Shown here piece after piece: positions 6,182 to 6,846 of a DNA stretch of 6,846 nt (within the stretch, counting starts at the first letter, position 1; every line of letters begins with the position of its first letter). The notes below the pieces were generated by a model. It did not search any database. It was not told the origin of the DNA and saw only the letters and a list, made by a program, of their open reading frames with translations. The stretch is from Flavobacteriales bacterium (GTDB lineage: Bacteria > Bacteroidota > Bacteroidia > Flavobacteriales_E > Vicingaceae). The stretch is taken from contig JAJCYN010000305.1 of NCBI GenBank assembly GCA_029262915.1, positions 1-6,846 of the forward strand. Reading direction: 5' to 3'. A program made the translations under genes and the position numbers.

Positions 6182-6643
6182 TTACTCTATCATTAAAATA
6201 GCTCCGTAATTTTTATGCAGTGTCAGGAACTTGTTCCCTTTATTATCATCCAATGTTAATTTTAAGTAATCTACTAGTAGCTCTTCTTTAAGTTCGTTTA
6301 CAGTATTCATTTCAATATCAGAAACAGTAAAATAAAAAGTATCTGTTTGGAAATTTATTGTTCGTAAAATATGATCATTAAAAAACGAGTAATTAATATG
6401 CTTATCAATCAGTTGTATTTCTATTTCTTGATTTCCTTTTTTTACTACTTTTTTAGCAAGTTCAAATTCACGATTTAATACACTAGACAACTCAAAATAA
6501 TCCCTTATTTCTGCCTTAGCTGAAGTGAAGATGAAAAACTGTTTATGAACAAATACAAATACTGAATAGGCTGTACTGATTACAATACCTGATATAACAA
6601 TAGCAACCATAATTTCTAAAAATGAAAAGGCTTTAAATTTCAT
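6182..6643 (-). CDS. Pseudopilin with prepilin-type N-terminal methylation motif (minor, GspJ-like by guess)
   Basis: The 153-residue protein begins with a prepilin leader: MKFKA, then FSFLE and a hydrophobic helix to about residue 30. Cleavage is expected between A5 and F6, giving the usual glutamate at mature position 5 (E10) and an N-methylated phenylalanine. The residue before the cut is Ala rather than the common Gly. The remaining 120 residues form an unfamiliar globular part with alternating hydrophobic strands, such as 'EIEIQLIDKHINYSF' and 'DTFYFTVSDI'. I cannot assign it firmly to a GspH, I, J or K class; GspJ-like is only suggested by the size and the long helix before the strands. 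It overlaps the upstream gene by ATGA and is followed by the platform gene after 2 nt, so all three are cotranscribed. Its probable role is in the pseudopilus tip or shaft of a type II secretion-like or pilus-like machine. Confidence 0.8.
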   Translation of the reverse strand: MKFKAFSFLEIMVAIVISGIVISTAYSVFVFVHKQFFIFTSAKAEIRDYFELSSVLNREFELAKKVVKKGNQEIEIQLIDKHINYSFFNDHILRTINFQTDTFYFTVSDIEMNTVNELKEELLVDYLKLTLDDNKGNKFLTLHKNYGAILMIE

Positions 6644-6846
6644 AACTTTTCATTTATTAAAATGAGTTCTCGACTTTCAAACATTTTCTTTTCACCTTTA
6701 AAAACACCAATTAATAAAACTTTTAAAGCATTAGAATTGCCATAATCTAATATTGTTTTTTTAATAATTAACTCTCCTCCTTCTATAGTTTCATCAATGT
6801 AGCGGTGTTGTAAAATTGTTTCATTTCTTAATGATTTAACCAACAT
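6640..6846 (-). CDS. C-terminal part of a probable pseudopilin, cut by the window edge
   Basis: At least 68 codons are present, and the ATG at 6844-6846 is the last triplet of the window, so it may be an internal methionine. No prepilin leader or hydrophobic helix is seen. Strand-like stretches ('GGELIIKKTILDY', 'ALKVLLIGVFKG', 'RELILINEKL') resemble the C-terminal end of a pseudopilin, and the gene's place directly before another pseudopilin with an ATGA overlap supports this. A stand-alone 68-residue protein is possible but less likely, because it would lack any export signal. Confidence in the family is low; confidence that this is coding is moderate to good because of the tight overlap. 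Confidence 0.5.
   Translation of the reverse strand: MLVKSLRNETILQHRYIDETIEGGELIIKKTILDYGNSNALKVLLIGVFKGEKKMFESRELILINEKL

Overview
The window looks like chromosomal DNA of a low-GC Bacteroidota bacterium, probably a flavobacterium-like lineage. Three things point there: a type IX secretion (T9SS) C-terminal sorting tail on the esterase, a periplasmic YfiR domain fused to a SpoIIE-type phosphatase with the Bacteroidota 'DSINYAKRIQxAILPP' linker, and mostly absent Shine-Dalgarno sequences. No rRNA, tRNA, CRISPR array or transposase was seen. The placement rests on family resemblance, not on a database search.

Layout. Plus strand, 35-2005: a membrane signalling protein with a periplasmic YfiR-like (DUF4154) sensor, a long periplasmic coiled coil, one membrane helix and a cytoplasmic PP2C/SpoIIE phosphatase. 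Plus strand, 2064-2438: a DUF2237 protein of unknown function. Minus strand, 4142 down to 2447: a small exported NTF2/lumazine-binding-like protein, then a T9SS-exported PHB-depolymerase/LpqC-type esterase. A 418-bp divergent spacer (4143-4560) follows, with a run of four inverted repeats just before the next gene. Plus strand, 4561-5028: a LytTR DNA-binding regulator with a coiled coil in place of a receiver domain. Minus strand, 6846 down to 5034: the end of a type II secretion/type IV pilus-like operon, with a partial gene, a pseudopilin and a GspF/PilC-type platform protein, tightly packed (ATGA overlap, then a 2-nt gap).

The most unusual signal is a 24-nt direct repeat at 2415-2438 and 3625-3648 (21 of 24 identical). 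The first copy is the last seven codons and stop of the DUF2237 gene. The second lies between the two minus-strand exported genes, still reads A-Y-Y-A-D-K-V-stop, and its stop overlaps the stop codon of the NTF2-like gene. The simplest reading is that the DUF2237 and NTF2-like genes were once directly convergent with overlapping stops, and that the esterase gene was later placed between them, leaving a scar.

The second signal is the inverted-repeat array upstream of the LytTR gene, including a perfect 7-2-7 dyad and two CTACGTRTT boxes 83 bp apart. It is a good candidate operator or structured leader. The LytTR protein may act on its own promoter, on the NTF2-like gene, or elsewhere; the sequence alone does not decide this.
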